Source: Fistulifera solaris
Taxonomy: Eukaryota > Bacillariophyta > Bacillariophyceae > Naviculales > Stauroneidaceae
Reading direction: 5' to 3'
Assembly (NCBI GenBank): GCA_030295235.1
Contig: AP026173.1
Coordinates: 496,001-560,000, forward strand
DNA length: 64,000 bases
The notes under the pieces are model-generated. The model was not told the origin of the DNA. It ran no database searches and saw only the letters and a program-made list of their open reading frames with translations. Of the stretch, positions 21,156 through 31,393 are shown one piece after another (positions within the stretch are counted from its first letter, which is position 1; every line of letters starts with the position of its first letter). Position numbers and translations under genes: made by a program.

Positions 21156-23287
21156 TCAAGTACAGCTTTCACCTCCATCACTATCAACTTGCTCCAAAAG
21201 GGCATCGTTGTCATTGTGAGGTAGTAGAGTCGGATACGCGGGTGCCGTTAGTGGGTCGATACCGTGCAAGCGCATCCCGACCAACATTTGTTCGGGCAGC
21301 TCATCCTCCTTGTTGCCTTGCACCACAAATCCAAGATTTAACGTCAAAATCTGCGTATAACTTCTTGCCACGGATAGAATTCCCCGCGCGGCACTACTGG
21401 CAGCAATATCTAGATCTGCCTCCAGGTACAAACTTCGTTCGGAGCTAGCCGCGCCGTAGTGATACTTCACCGGCAACTTATTACCAATAATGGCAGGCTT
21501 TCCGCCAACAACCTGTTTCACGACCCATGGTCCGTCAATGACAACGGGTAGAATTTTTAAGGATTCATTCTTGTGCTTCTCGTCGCTCATCAAAAAGCGA
21601 CCTACGGCACGTTCGGGAGGCGACATGGAATCCAAGGTATCACTGAGTTGCTTTTTCTCCTCTTCAGATATCGACTCAAAGCCAGCACGAATAAAAGGAA
21701 GAAACCGATCGGGTATCTCAAAATAAAAGAGCAAGACTCCCCAAGGCAGGCGGAAGTTAATGACGAATGTCGGAATATCTCGCAACTTGCCTCCGAAAAT
21801 TCGAGGATTGAGAGCGACGTGCTCTGGACAAGTATCAGTCAGCAAGAGTTCAAGACCTCTAGAAGGGAACAGATATTCTGCAGATCCGATCTTCTTCTTG
21901 TCGCTTAGATACTTTGGACCGCGGACTTCAAAGTCACTAGGATCTGGATCTGACCATTTGTTGATGTAAGATCCCACGGGCGGAGATCCAGCTGGTAATT
22001 TGGACATGGGAGTCGTCTTCAAAGTAGATTCGGTCTCGCTCACCGAAAGATCGGCCGCCACAGAAGTCAATTTCTGCTGCGTCATTGCCCGAGAGAGTAA
22101 GGCTCGCCCCGATTTATCTTGCTGAATGGTCTCATTCTGTTTGACAACAGCAATCATGCTAGGCGGCCGATCAAACCCACCTACCAAGGGACGCGGGGTA
22201 TGCAATCCCATGCAAAAAGCCGCAAAAACAATTAATAGCGCAATATCAGCATCCAAGTGGACTTGAATTTGCGCCGCTTTCATCAAAATGCGAATCGCCA
22301 CCATGGCGATTGCCGCAAAAATCATGGGATTGTTATCAATCATCTTCCCCAACTCCGTAGTGTCAGCACGCACGACTGGTCCTGGTTGCGCATACGACGG
22401 AACGAGTTCCGCGGGATGGCGATCGTCATCCAACAACAGACGAGCTTGTTCACCTGCTATAGTAGCCAACTCCACTTCATCCGACTCTCGCTGCAACTGG
22501 GAACGTCTTCTTTTATAAGACATGGGAACGACCACCGACCCGCACATCGATGAAAGCTCCCCCGCCGCTGATGCTTCGTCTCGTTTCGGAAAATTCGAAG
22601 CAACTTTCTTGACGCCATCACCCAACCACGCGAGTGGCGCCAAAATGGTGTCCGGTACCTGCTGGATGACTTTGTGACTGGCCGATCGAATCGACAAAAC
22701 ATGACGCTGATGACGGAGTTCTTCCGGAATTGCGGCACCTTCTTTGAGCAATGCTTCGGCATCTACTTCACAGCAGTGGTCGGTGAGAAAGAATGTCCGT
22801 ATGATAGTAGCGACCTTGGCAACTATTTCGTACTTTTCCACATCTTCTTGCAGAGGAAAGCTTCGTACTGTTGCATCCAGCACGGAATCAATAATCCGCT
22901 GACGTTCCTTGGCTAGTAATTTGACGTACATGAAATTGACTTTCCCCAAGTACTGGGTCCGCTGCGACTCAATCAACTGCGATACTAAACGGGCATACTT
23001 GATTGCCTTATCGCAGGGATCGGGAACATCCTTCTCCATGTGACTATTTTGGACGACTTGCCCGAGTTGGTGCCCCAAACTACGAAACGCGCTGTAGGTT
23101 TTGCTCAAGGCAAAGCTCGCAAATAGTTCCGGTTCTTTCGGATAAACGAGTACAATAAAATCACTTTCCACCGCTAAGCCACCATGAATGCGATAATGAT
23201 CACAGGCGACGACTTGCGCTTTGACTTGCGACTTCTCCAGCGCAATCTGCAAGGGATTGGTGTGTCTTTGCCAGCAGGCGCTACCAT
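21156..23287 (-). CDS. PX-like, membrane-spanning protein with EDR2 C-terminal (DUF1336) domain
   Basis: The protein has about 710 residues. The N-terminal part (HYRIHGGLAVESDFIVLVYPKEP then FALSKTYSAFRSLGHQL) has the look of a PX phosphoinositide-binding domain. A hydrophobic stretch near the middle (PMIFAAIAMVAIRILM and DIALLIVFAAFCMGL) could be one or two spans. The last 270 residues form an EDR2_C/DUF1336 domain: WSDPDPSDFEVRGPKYLSDKKK, then FVINFRLPWGVLLFYFEIP, then VDGPWVVKQVVGGKPAIIGNKL. Plant EDR2 proteins are lipid-binding regulators at membranes. An ATG at 23287 opens MVAPAGKDTPI; one missing G at 23253-23255 separates it from the long frame, which lacks a suitable ATG of its own. 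Confidence 0.75.
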
Positions 23288-23749
23288 TTTAAATGATGCA
23301 ATTTTTTATAACAGACGTATTTGCGTATCAAGTAGATTTGCATATAGACACTACTTTGACAGAGAATGCGAATGAATCAAGTGCGCGCACCGCGAATCGC
23401 GCCTTTATAATCGACTTCCGAATTTCAGATCGACCTCGCCATTGTTTATTATTATTGTCGCGCCAGAAAGATCGAAATATTTCTCATTTCTCCTCTACGT
23501 AGTACACGTACTGTAAAAACATGTTGTGAGCAAAGTAGGAAGTGTCGCAGCGATAGCGATGACGGTTTGCCGTCTGTCTTCCTCGCCATTACTTGTACTG
23601 GTAGCAAAAACCAGCGCGCACATCCAGCACCATCGCATCTTTATTACCCGCAAAACATCGATACAAACATCCGCCAAATACGCAACGCTTGAAAAAGATA
23701 CTAGACTTGATTATTATCCTTCCTCACTACACAACAACAACCAAGAAAC
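23288..23749. other. Divergent intergenic region
   Basis: It contains the promoters of the PX/EDR2 gene (minus) and RPB6 (plus). No further gene is seen. Confidence 0.5.
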
Positions 23750-24184
23750 ATGAGTGATGACGAAGATCCCATCGGTTCAGGAGGAGGTTTTGACAATGAA
23801 GGAGGAGTATTCGAAGACGATCAGCCCGAAGCAGCCGAAGACGACGAACTGCAGTCGGATGACGAAGGTTTGGATGTGACGGGAGAGCACACGAGTATTG
23901 TGGGTGTTGGGGAAGGATCCGAAGGAGGAGGTCGGAGTGTAGCGGCGGCGGAGCGGATCACGACGCGCTATTTAACCAAATACGAGAAAGCACGTGTCCT
24001 CGGAACCCGTGCCTTGCAAATCAGCATGAATGCGCCCGTCATGGTCGATTTGGATGGAGAAACGGATCCGTTGAAAATTGCCGAGAAAGAACTCCGTGAG
24101 CGAAAAATACCCATCATTATCCGAAGATACATGCCAGACGGCAGTCACGAAGACTGGGCGGTCGATGAGCTAATAGTCGATTGA
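23750..24184 (+). CDS. RPB6: RNA polymerase I/II/III shared subunit RPB6 (RPABC2)
   Basis: The 144-residue protein has an acidic, Gly-rich N-terminal arm and the conserved omega-type core: [33 protein letters not shown], then [31 protein letters not shown]. This is the common subunit of the three nuclear polymerases and the homologue of bacterial omega. T-R-Y-L-T-K-Y-E-(K/R)-A-R-(V/I)-L-G-T-R-A is diagnostic. Length and acidic head are normal for the family. The frame is uninterrupted and has no intron. Confidence 0.97.
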   Translation: MSDDEDPIGSGGGFDNEGGVFEDDQPEAAEDDELQSDDEGLDVTGEHTSIVGVGEGSEGGGRSVAAAERITTRYLTKYEKARVLGTRALQISMNAPVMVDLDGETDPLKIAEKELRERKIPIIIRRYMPDGSHEDWAVDELIVD

Positions 24185-24682
24185 AAGACTTTTGTTAAAA
24201 CGGACATGTTACTTTGCGTATAGCCTAATTGCTCCGTTTTGAAAGCAATAGCCTAGCTGGTAAAGGGTAGTGTTTGGACAGCGTCACTCAAAATTGTCGA
24301 CAGAAAATACCAAAGGATGACAGTATTAGACTGTAGGCGCATGGAAGAGTAAAAGTATTTTTGCAAAGGCTTTCCCGCTTGAATTGCTTAAATCGGATTG
24401 TTGTGAGGCTAAACAAGACAATGCCGTCTTTTCACAGTTAACACAGGCGATCCCCCAAGTGTCCGACCGAGGTCAACTCCCTGCGCTTTCTGACGAACAC
24501 ATCAGAAAGGGCGATACGTTATAAGCTCCATCTAGCTAGGTGTGTAATCTGACTTGTTCGTTTCGATGCAAGCAAGCTCTACTTGACGTAATATTATGAA
24601 TGAAAAGAAAAAACAAGGACGACGCATGCCCGCCTAGTTTTCGCTGTGATGGAATCTGGAATCCGAAGAACGAGAAATGTTA
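24185..24682. other. Intergenic, no gene seen
   Basis: This is 3' sequence of RPB6 up to the foldback element. No recognisable feature is seen. Confidence 0.5.
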
Positions 24683-24691
24683 GTCAGCGAT

Positions 24692-25025
24692 AGACCTCTG
24701 TCCGTTGTCCGTTCCCAGTTCACTCCAACAGGGAGGGAGTGAACAGGGATTTTGATCGAACAAGGAGTGAACTGGGAGCGTTCCCTGTTCGAATTAATGA
24801 GTCCCGTGTACGAAATATTGTAGTCAGTCCCTAATCCTTAACGCTTTCGATTAGAGATTTACTGTTGATTTACCGCGCAAACAAAGGAATTAAGGGCCTC
24901 TGAGTGCCGGTCAGACGGTCAGCCACTCATTCCCTGTTAAACAGGGAATTTGGAAAATGAACTGGGAAGGGAATTTAACAGGGATCCCAGTTGGGAATTC
25001 CCTGTTAAACGGAGAACGGACAGAG
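24692..25025. mobile_element. Non-coding foldback/MITE-like element with 9-bp target duplication
   Basis: The element is about 334 bp and starts and ends with an inverted repeat (ACCTCTGTCCG against CGGACAGAGG). The flanks carry a perfect 9-bp direct repeat GTCAGCGAT at 24683-24691 and 25026-25034, the expected target-site duplication. The interior is built from short motifs in both senses (CCCTGTT/AACAGGG and CCCAGTT/AACTGGG), with a perfect palindrome at 24930-24948 and larger imperfect foldbacks. It has no coding capacity. A 9-bp duplication points to a Mutator-like (9-11 bp) or possibly hAT-like (8 bp) mobiliser; no transposase is present in this window. Confidence 0.72.
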
Positions 25026-25215
25026 GTCAGCGATGCATGCGTTCATCGAAGTTCGCCGCCTTTTTTTCCAGACCCGTAACCCTCGTCGTCTTGCCTCGTC
25101 GCAAGGAGGTCCATCATTCGTGTTTCCCGTCCTCGCGTTTCATAATTTATTTTGGGCTCCACCGCCTTTTTGTGATACGCAATGCCAATGAACAATAGAA
25201 TAGATTACCAGCTCC

Positions 25216-26361
25216 ATGGATCAACGACAATCACATAAAAGTAATATACCACACGAAACCTTTCAACCCGAACTTGTATGGGCGGCTACCAAACCTACCA
25301 ATGCGGTCGTTTTAAAGAGCGATCCTCACGAAACGCCACCGCCCGTGTATTTGCTCCGACAAGAACAATCACGCGAAGCGTACGCTTTAATACCCGACAA
25401 GGAACCGATTCAAAATCATCGTCATTGGGGTGATATTGTCTTTGCGGTCGTGTACGAATGCGTCGGTGAACCAGGTTCCCGAGTCTTCCAAGCACCGTCC
25501 GAAGCAAGCGCACGGTTTGTTGCGATTAAACGACTGCGCTTGGCCGCGGTCAATGAATATTTACAAAAAGGCGGATCGGAGAATCCGTATCGCGATATTT
25601 GTCGAATGCGAGAAATGGGTGACAACATTCATGTTTTGCAATGCATCGATGCGTTAAGGGATGACGAATTTCTCTACATTGTCACGCCGAAAGCTTGTGA
25701 GCTGGGGACTTTGCAAGATGCGGCCTTTGGTGGGTCGGAACCGATGGATCGGAATCGAGCGAAAATGCTGTTTCGGAAAATTCTGCAAATACTTTCGTAT
25801 TTGGATTCCTTTGACATTTCGCACCGCGATTTTACGCCCGATAACTTCATTTTTCTCACGCCCGACAATTTGGTGGTCTTTGATTTGGCCATGAGTCACA
25901 GAATACCGCGGAATGAACAGGGTGAGCGCATTCTGGCGACGCCACCCGACACAGTATTTGGATCTTTTGGTTACATCGCACCCGAAATCGCCATGAGTCG
26001 TATGTTCGATGGCCTCGCCGCGGATCTGTGGTCCGCGTCGGTCATCCTCTACAACCTTTTAACGAGTCGACCACTGTATCGATTTCCTCATCCCAGTGAT
26101 ATTTTCTTCCGATACAACATTTTAGCACAAGCGGCATTTTCTCCCGCACTCAATGAACGCGCTATTGAAGTCTTGCAGGGTGTTTCGGAAGACGATGAAT
26201 TCTTTTGCATGTTGATGAAAAATGTCATGGCCAATCTCAACTATATTGGTCCAGCGTCCGCCGAACTGTTAAAGCATTCGTTCGAAATTGATCCCCAATT
26301 TCGATGGACGCTTCGACAAGTCATGCAATCGCAATATGTACAACAAATGGATGCCCTGTAG
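25216..26361 (+). CDS. Divergent eukaryotic protein kinase-like protein
   Basis: The protein has 381 residues. Kinase landmarks are present in order: FVAIKRL with Lys105, ISHRDFTPDN with the catalytic-loop Asp205 and Asn210, VFDLA in place of DFG (Asp223 kept, Gly replaced), GSFGYIAPE of the P+1 loop, and DLWSASVILYNLLTSRPLY of helix F. A standard glycine-rich loop is not evident. VAIK, HRD and the DFG-site Asp remain, so phosphotransfer is plausible, but the D-L-A variant and weak G-loop make a pseudokinase possible. The tail ends SQYVQQMDAL without extra domains. It fits a kinase-like family expanded in diatoms, which is recalled and not tested. The frame is intact, with no intron. The foldback element lies 190 bp upstream. 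Confidence 0.8.
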   Translation: MDQRQSHKSNIPHETFQPELVWAATKPTNAVVLKSDPHETPPPVYLLRQEQSREAYALIPDKEPIQNHRHWGDIVFAVVYECVGEPGSRVFQAPSEASARFVAIKRLRLAAVNEYLQKGGSENPYRDICRMREMGDNIHVLQCIDALRDDEFLYIVTPKACELGTLQDAAFGGSEPMDRNRAKMLFRKILQILSYLDSFDISHRDFTPDNFIFLTPDNLVVFDLAMSHRIPRNEQGERILATPPDTVFGSFGYIAPEIAMSRMFDGLAADLWSASVILYNLLTSRPLYRFPHPSDIFFRYNILAQAAFSPALNERAIEVLQGVSEDDEFFCMLMKNVMANLNYIGPASAELLKHSFEIDPQFRWTLRQVMQSQYVQQMDAL

Positions 26362-26596
26362 TGAATCCGTGATTCACAAGAAATCCTTTCACGCTCGGAA
26401 ATTTTCGCTCATTATAAATTCAGATCGTTCATACAATTCAAAATCAACGACAAATTTAGTCCTTTTCTATGAATAACTATTTAATTTTCCCAGCCTTTTC
26501 CCCAAGGTCTTTGCCACCACCATTTCGATTCCTTGTCAATATGCTTGCCTCTGTGTCAACATAAAAAAAAAGAAATGTGAGTTTCGTCTATCACAG

Positions 26597-26926
26597 CTAT
26601 TCTGCAACGCGCCCACAAGGTACGTACGCCACAAATCCTTCTTTCTCTTTCCGCAAATCATATTCCCGGGCTCCCTGCACTTGCTTGTCGGGACTGAATC
26701 CCAAATCATCCAAATTTTCACGGGCCATGAGTTGATGATCCATCCGACATTGCAAATAATCGCGACTCAAATCCCGGCATTTGTGATGAACATCCTTTTC
26801 TTTTTTCAAACAAAGTAAATAATCTTCCATTTTCGATTGGCAGGATGCTTCATGATCGAGAGGAAAGATGCCCCGTTGGGGAGGCCGTACGACCTGTTTG
26901 CCAGATCCCATGCTGATGGAGGACAT
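26597..26926 (-). CDS. COX19: Cytochrome c oxidase assembly protein COX19
   Basis: The 109-residue protein carries the twin CX9C motif: C-QSKMEDYLL-C and C-RDLSRDYLQ-C, imported into the mitochondrial intermembrane space by the MIA40 disulfide relay. RPPQRGIFPLDHEASC before and RMDHQLMARENLDDLGF after the twin motif are specific to COX19, which helps deliver copper to cytochrome c oxidase. Two further Cys are expected only outside the core, and one is seen in the tail (VPCGRVAE). The frame is whole. It is transcribed divergently from the Rtt106-like gene, with 403 bp between starts. Confidence 0.93.
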   Translation of the reverse strand: MSSISMGSGKQVVRPPQRGIFPLDHEASCQSKMEDYLLCLKKEKDVHHKCRDLSRDYLQCRMDHQLMARENLDDLGFSPDKQVQGAREYDLRKEKEGFVAYVPCGRVAE

Positions 26927-27329
26927 TTTTGATGGCTGCTTTATTTGACGTGTCTCTTCTAGTATATTGTTTTTCTTGTTTCTGGCGAGTCAAATCGAAG
27001 GCAACGAAGGAGTGTTATGTTGTTTTGTCTTTATCACCATTGTCAACAAACAACAAAACATCATCAATTATACTCATCCATCGTCGTCATGTCACGTTTT
27101 TCCTCCGCTGGCGGGCGCGAACAAACAAGAAGCGGTACTGAGCACGTTTTATGATACCGAAACTATTCTCCCTCCATGGCGCGGCGCGCGCCATCCGCGT
27201 CAGGACGCGCTGCGTGTTGATTGCACCCCCAAAGAAATTTGCGACCATGACAAAGATTTAAAAAATGACACAAAGCAATTCTCTTCGTCGTCTTCAGCAG
27301 TGACAGAAAGCCAGCAAGTAAGCATTATC

Positions 27330-28589
27330 ATGGAAACTACCAACGAATCATCCACCATTAATTGGATGACTTGTACACCAGAAGAACTCCAATCGTGGCT
27401 CTTGCAGTATCGATTTCCCAACGAACCATCGGCCGCCCTGGCTTTCTTACAGCAAACGATGGCCTTATTGAAACACCACAGCTCGCAGCCGGTCACTCCC
27501 GAATCCACACCCGATCTAGGAGTCGCTTTGTTGAAGAATAGTGATAATCAGTTGGAAGTGTCGTTAACCACACCCCGCGTCAAGGCGGCTTGGGTCTGTT
27601 ACGAACACGGGATGCGGTTCACCGATAAGAAAGGAGAATCCATGGTCGTCCGTCACATCAAGCACATGGTCGTTTTTCCCAAACCGGAAGATTGCAATAA
27701 GAACAAGAATGTAACGGATATGGTCTTATTGATTCCAAATGACCCAGTCACTTATAAAAGCAAACCACAAACGCAAATTTGTTTTCCGTTGCCGGCCGTG
27801 ACGCCCGATTGCGACAATGACGAAGATAGCGACGGATTGGATCCTACGGATCAATGGATTGCGGTATTGTGTCGCTCTTGCCATTATGGTGTTGCCAAGG
27901 TGGCTCGTGTTCTCAATCCAGCCATCGAAACGACGACGGCCTTTTGGAGATACCAGTTTCAGTCGCACCAAGATGAGGCGACGAGTACGACGACCGGGGG
28001 TATGCCGTTTGTGAAATGTTATTACGGCGTCCAGGATGGGGCCTTGTATCCCTTGCTGGAAGGACTCTTGTTTTTCAAGCCGCCTCTTTTCATTCCTCGG
28101 TCGGAAATGGAATCGATTGGTTGTGGACGGGATGGCGGTCGTTATGTGGATTTGCAAGTGACCGTGGCGGGCCAGCAGGTCGATTTTACGAATATTCAAC
28201 GAGCCGAAATCAATGAATTGCGGGATTATATTCATCAGAAATTAATTCCGGCCATGCAAAAGGATGTCAGCGAGTCGCCGATGAAACCAACCGTGAGTGC
28301 CGAAAGTGTGTCGGTAGAAGAAGACGAGGGTGCATCCGAGAATCGACCACGCAAACGACGCAAAGCCAGTCTCGAAGCGGAAGCAGTCAATCGACAAGCG
28401 GTGGGAGCACAATTGGATGAAGACGACGACGATGATGACGAAGGCGATATGGACTACGATGCTGGAGTGAATGATGCGGCGGATGAGGAGAACGGCGACG
28501 AGGACGATGATGATTCGGAGGAGGAAGAGGACTTTGAAGACCATGAAGCAGAAACCGAAACCGAAAGTGAAGACATTGAAGAGGACTAG
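27330..28589 (+). CDS. Rtt106-like histone chaperone (double PH domain, acidic tail)
   Basis: The product has 419 residues from ATG 27330; the open frame continues upstream but without a better ATG. Residues 60-310 hold the tandem PH-like module. In it, KCYYGVQDGALYPLLEGLLFFKPPLFIPRSEMESI, then RYVDLQVTVAGQQVDFTNIQRAEINELRDYI, are the hallmark of Rtt106/SSRP1-type domains that bind H3-H4 or H2A-H2B. A bipartite basic signal (RPRKRRK) precedes a C-terminal run of Asp and Glu, as in Rtt106, Pob3 and SSRP1. A nuclear role in nucleosome assembly is likely. The first 60 residues resemble no domain I know. The frame is intact. Confidence 0.85.
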   Translation: METTNESSTINWMTCTPEELQSWLLQYRFPNEPSAALAFLQQTMALLKHHSSQPVTPESTPDLGVALLKNSDNQLEVSLTTPRVKAAWVCYEHGMRFTDKKGESMVVRHIKHMVVFPKPEDCNKNKNVTDMVLLIPNDPVTYKSKPQTQICFPLPAVTPDCDNDEDSDGLDPTDQWIAVLCRSCHYGVAKVARVLNPAIETTTAFWRYQFQSHQDEATSTTTGGMPFVKCYYGVQDGALYPLLEGLLFFKPPLFIPRSEMESIGCGRDGGRYVDLQVTVAGQQVDFTNIQRAEINELRDYIHQKLIPAMQKDVSESPMKPTVSAESVSVEEDEGASENRPRKRRKASLEAEAVNRQAVGAQLDEDDDDDDEGDMDYDAGVNDAADEENGDEDDDDSEEEEDFEDHEAETETESEDIEED

Positions 28590-28625
28590 GCATGTTATAT
28601 ACTCCGTAAAAACTTTTATTAAATA

Positions 28626-29354
28626 TTAGGCACCCGTCAAGATTAATGCCAGAATAGGAAGAAAGACAGCACCCACTCCGACGAAATATGCTACTGGAAA
28701 GACATCACGCGCTAGTTGTTGCACCGCCAACACACCTAGGTATAGGGCTCCCACATAAATTGGAAAGATTTGCAGAAACCCTTTGAGCTCATTCATGTGA
28801 AAGGGATCCAGTTTCATGCGTAGAAATTCAAAGCCCAGCTGCTCTTCCTCATTCCATTGACCAGCCTGTACTCCGGCGTTCCGTGACTGCAGGATCGCTT
28901 CCACCAATCGTTCCTTTTCCGACTCGGTCAAAAGCGTCAACCCCGGATTGTAGATGGAGGTATCCTCGTCGGCAATATATCCTCGATCGAGCTGCACTCC
29001 TTTGTAGTTGATGGATCCACCGACTCCTTTGCCTTCGGTAATAATTTCGTTAATATTTTCAAAGGCTTTAAACGTCGCTTCCGAGTTCCCCAAGGATGAT
29101 TTGAGTTGTTCAATGGCATCTTTGACGGTTTCACTCGCGTAATCGGAGGCCTCGTAGGCCACAGCCGGGTTGCTTCCGATCAGCAGAGCAGCCGTAGCCA
29201 GAACAGCAGAGTTTGTACGCCAAACGTCCACTTGGTGATCTCTCGAAGCTTTTAGGGAGGAAATGACTCGTCGGCTTGCTCGTGTTTGAAAGGCGCATGC
29301 ACATTGTAAAGTACCTCCGATGAAGAAAATGGTGAATTGCGAGGAGAATTTCAT
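28626..29354 (-). CDS. Plastid thylakoid membrane protein, unknown family
   Basis: The 242-residue protein is built for three-step sorting. A signal peptide ends in CACAF (residues about 18-22), the diatom plastid motif. A transit stretch rich in Arg and Ser follows. A second hydrophobic segment ends PAVAY, an A-x-A lumenal cleavage site. The mature part has a soluble helical region and two C-terminal spans (FPIYVGALYLGVLAVQQL and VAYFVGVGAVFLPILALIL). It is therefore probably an integral thylakoid protein with its N-terminal domain in the lumen. I do not recognise the family. The start at 29354 is fixed by the signal peptide. The frame is intact, and its stop lies 36 bp from that of the convergent Rtt106-like gene. 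Confidence 0.75.
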   Translation of the reverse strand: MKFSSQFTIFFIGGTLQCACAFQTRASRRVISSLKASRDHQVDVWRTNSAVLATAALLIGSNPAVAYEASDYASETVKDAIEQLKSSLGNSEATFKAFENINEIITEGKGVGGSINYKGVQLDRGYIADEDTSIYNPGLTLLTESEKERLVEAILQSRNAGVQAGQWNEEEQLGFEFLRMKLDPFHMNELKGFLQIFPIYVGALYLGVLAVQQLARDVFPVAYFVGVGAVFLPILALILTGA

Positions 29355-29985
29355 GACGGCAGCAAGAAAGAAAGAGCGAGCAATTAGGTGAAGCGTCTAC
29401 CTAGAATGAAGGCTACTAGATGAATTGATGAACGAACCGGATGATGCTATATCGTAACTATCGGATGAATGCGACAACAACCATCATCGTCGAAGTGCGA
29501 TAATTATTGTTGTTGAAGCTGACGGATAGGAGATAAAACACCATTAAGGTTAAGCATTTACTTCAAAACAATTCACGACTCACACTCGCGATCCAGTCAT
29601 GATAAATTTTTACCAACGTTTCGCCATCTAGCCTACGTTCATTCTGCCAGATGAAAAGCTATACCTGTCGCTAATGAAATGAAAGTATTATCAGTTCATT
29701 TCCATGCACGCCTCGATGTTTGATGTTGGATTTCCTTGCGGATCGTTGACGTTCCTGTTGACTATAGTATCAAAGTGTATATTACTTTTTCCATGACTGC
29801 ATTCCAGTCATGAACCATTGACGGTTATGATAGCCCCGTACAGTAAGTCTCATTTTTGTAGCCGGAAACTAGTCGGAAAACAACATCTCTATAGTATAGA
29901 ACAAGTTACAGCGCCGGAGGGCGACCCAAATTTTGAAATTTCTTCCATTTTATCGTCACGATAAGGATCGATAACAATAAACATC
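29355..29985. other. Divergent intergenic region
   Basis: There are 631 bp between the thylakoid gene (minus) and the transferase (plus). No gene or repeat is recognised. Confidence 0.5.
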
Positions 29986-31339
29986 ATGATGTTGAAAATG
30001 CGACAAATCATCTTCTTCATGACAAAAATGAAACAATATCGGGTCGGCTTCACATTCAGGATAAGGCTTGCGTCTTACATTACTGGCTTTCTCTTCGTGT
30101 GGACGAATGCCGTTTGGCACTCTCTGCAAATGATCGACGAGTACGGCATGCACTCCAGTGCAACGTTTTCTCGAAGCAATCAAATAAGCTGGGACAACTA
30201 TAAAAACAATACTGCAGTCGCCGATCTGATTCATTTGGATTCAATCGTGTACAATGTCATCCGTCAAGACCAGAGAGCTTCTACAAAAACGAGTGAGCAC
30301 GACAATCCACAAAGAGTTTCCGAACCTAAAACAGAAGACTCGCGTTCCAAGCAAGATTCAATACCCCAATGGATGGAAGATTACTTTGAGTGGCATTCCG
30401 AGACACTTTCCACGTTGAATGAGTCCAATTATCAGGACCAAAAGTACTTGCTGTTGCGGTGTCTCAACATCGACAACAAATGTGGAGGTGCATCGGATCG
30501 TCTGCAAACCATTCCTGCCATGATACTGGCAGCGTACCGAATGCAACGTCTGCTCTTTATCAAATGGGAGAGACCATACCCACTGGAAGAATATCTCGTG
30601 CCGAGTGATTTAAATTGGACTTTGCCAACTTGGCTGGATCAAACATTTACGTACCAGCATAGGCTAGAAATTGTAACGGAAGTGCACTTACGACACGCGG
30701 AACAAAGCAGTAAACAGTTGATACAAGCGCGCTTTCAAGCAGCTGATTATGGGGCTACTTATTACAACACTTACCGACCGGATGGGCCCCTTTTCGACGA
30801 AGTTTTTCATGATTGCTGGGAACGTTTATTTGAGCCGTCTCCTGCGGTGGCCTCCCTCGTCGTTGAATCGATGTCCAAATTAGGATTAACTCCGGGGAAA
30901 TATTCTGCGGTGCACATACGATCCAAGTAATTGACAGAAAAAGTCGAAAGCCATTCTCTCATCCAAAATGCCGTCAATTGCGGATCTCAACTAAGTCACG
31001 GCAAACCAATCTACATTGCAGCAGATGATAATCGTGCCATCGACTATGCCATGGCGTACGGCTCGTCGAAAGGGGGAGTTGTAGTCGGACGGACAGATGA
31101 GTATCCTAAACTGCACCTCGACCGAGGAGTTGACTTTCTAGCCAACAGTCCGACCGAGCCCAACTCGTTCCCACCGTCGGCGTATTACCAAGCCTTTGTC
31201 GACTTTTTACATACTCTCGTTTAGCAGCTGTTTATCATTGCACAAAGGCGGATTTGGTCGATGGGCGCAGTTAATGATGAAAAACTCCTCGTGTGTCACA
31301 AACCACGGACAGATTGCTTGTCAGTGGGCCGAAACCTGA
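29986..31339 (+). CDS. Fucosyltransferase-like (NodZ/O-FucT fold) type II Golgi protein, interrupted
   Basis: A basic start and one anchor (ASYITGFLFVWTNAVW) precede a lumenal domain. It contains YLLLRCLNIDNKCGGASDRLQTIPAMILAAYRMQRLLFI and, later, YSAVHIRSK, PIYIAADD and HKGGFGRWAQLM. The G-G-x-x-D-R-L loop and H-I-R motif are characteristic of GDP-fucose-dependent transferases of the GT23/GT65/GT68 fold. An in-frame TAA at 30928 follows HIRSK. One extra base near 31222 shifts the last 38 codons, which end in CQWAET at 31339. Both lesions fall in conserved sequence, so this is either a recent pseudogene or affected by sequence errors like its neighbours. Its 3' end faces the exostosin gene. 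Confidence 0.6.
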
Positions 31340-31393
31340 GTTCGATTGAACAACAAAAGGCCGGCCCTATTAGCATTTGTCACTTAGTCATTA

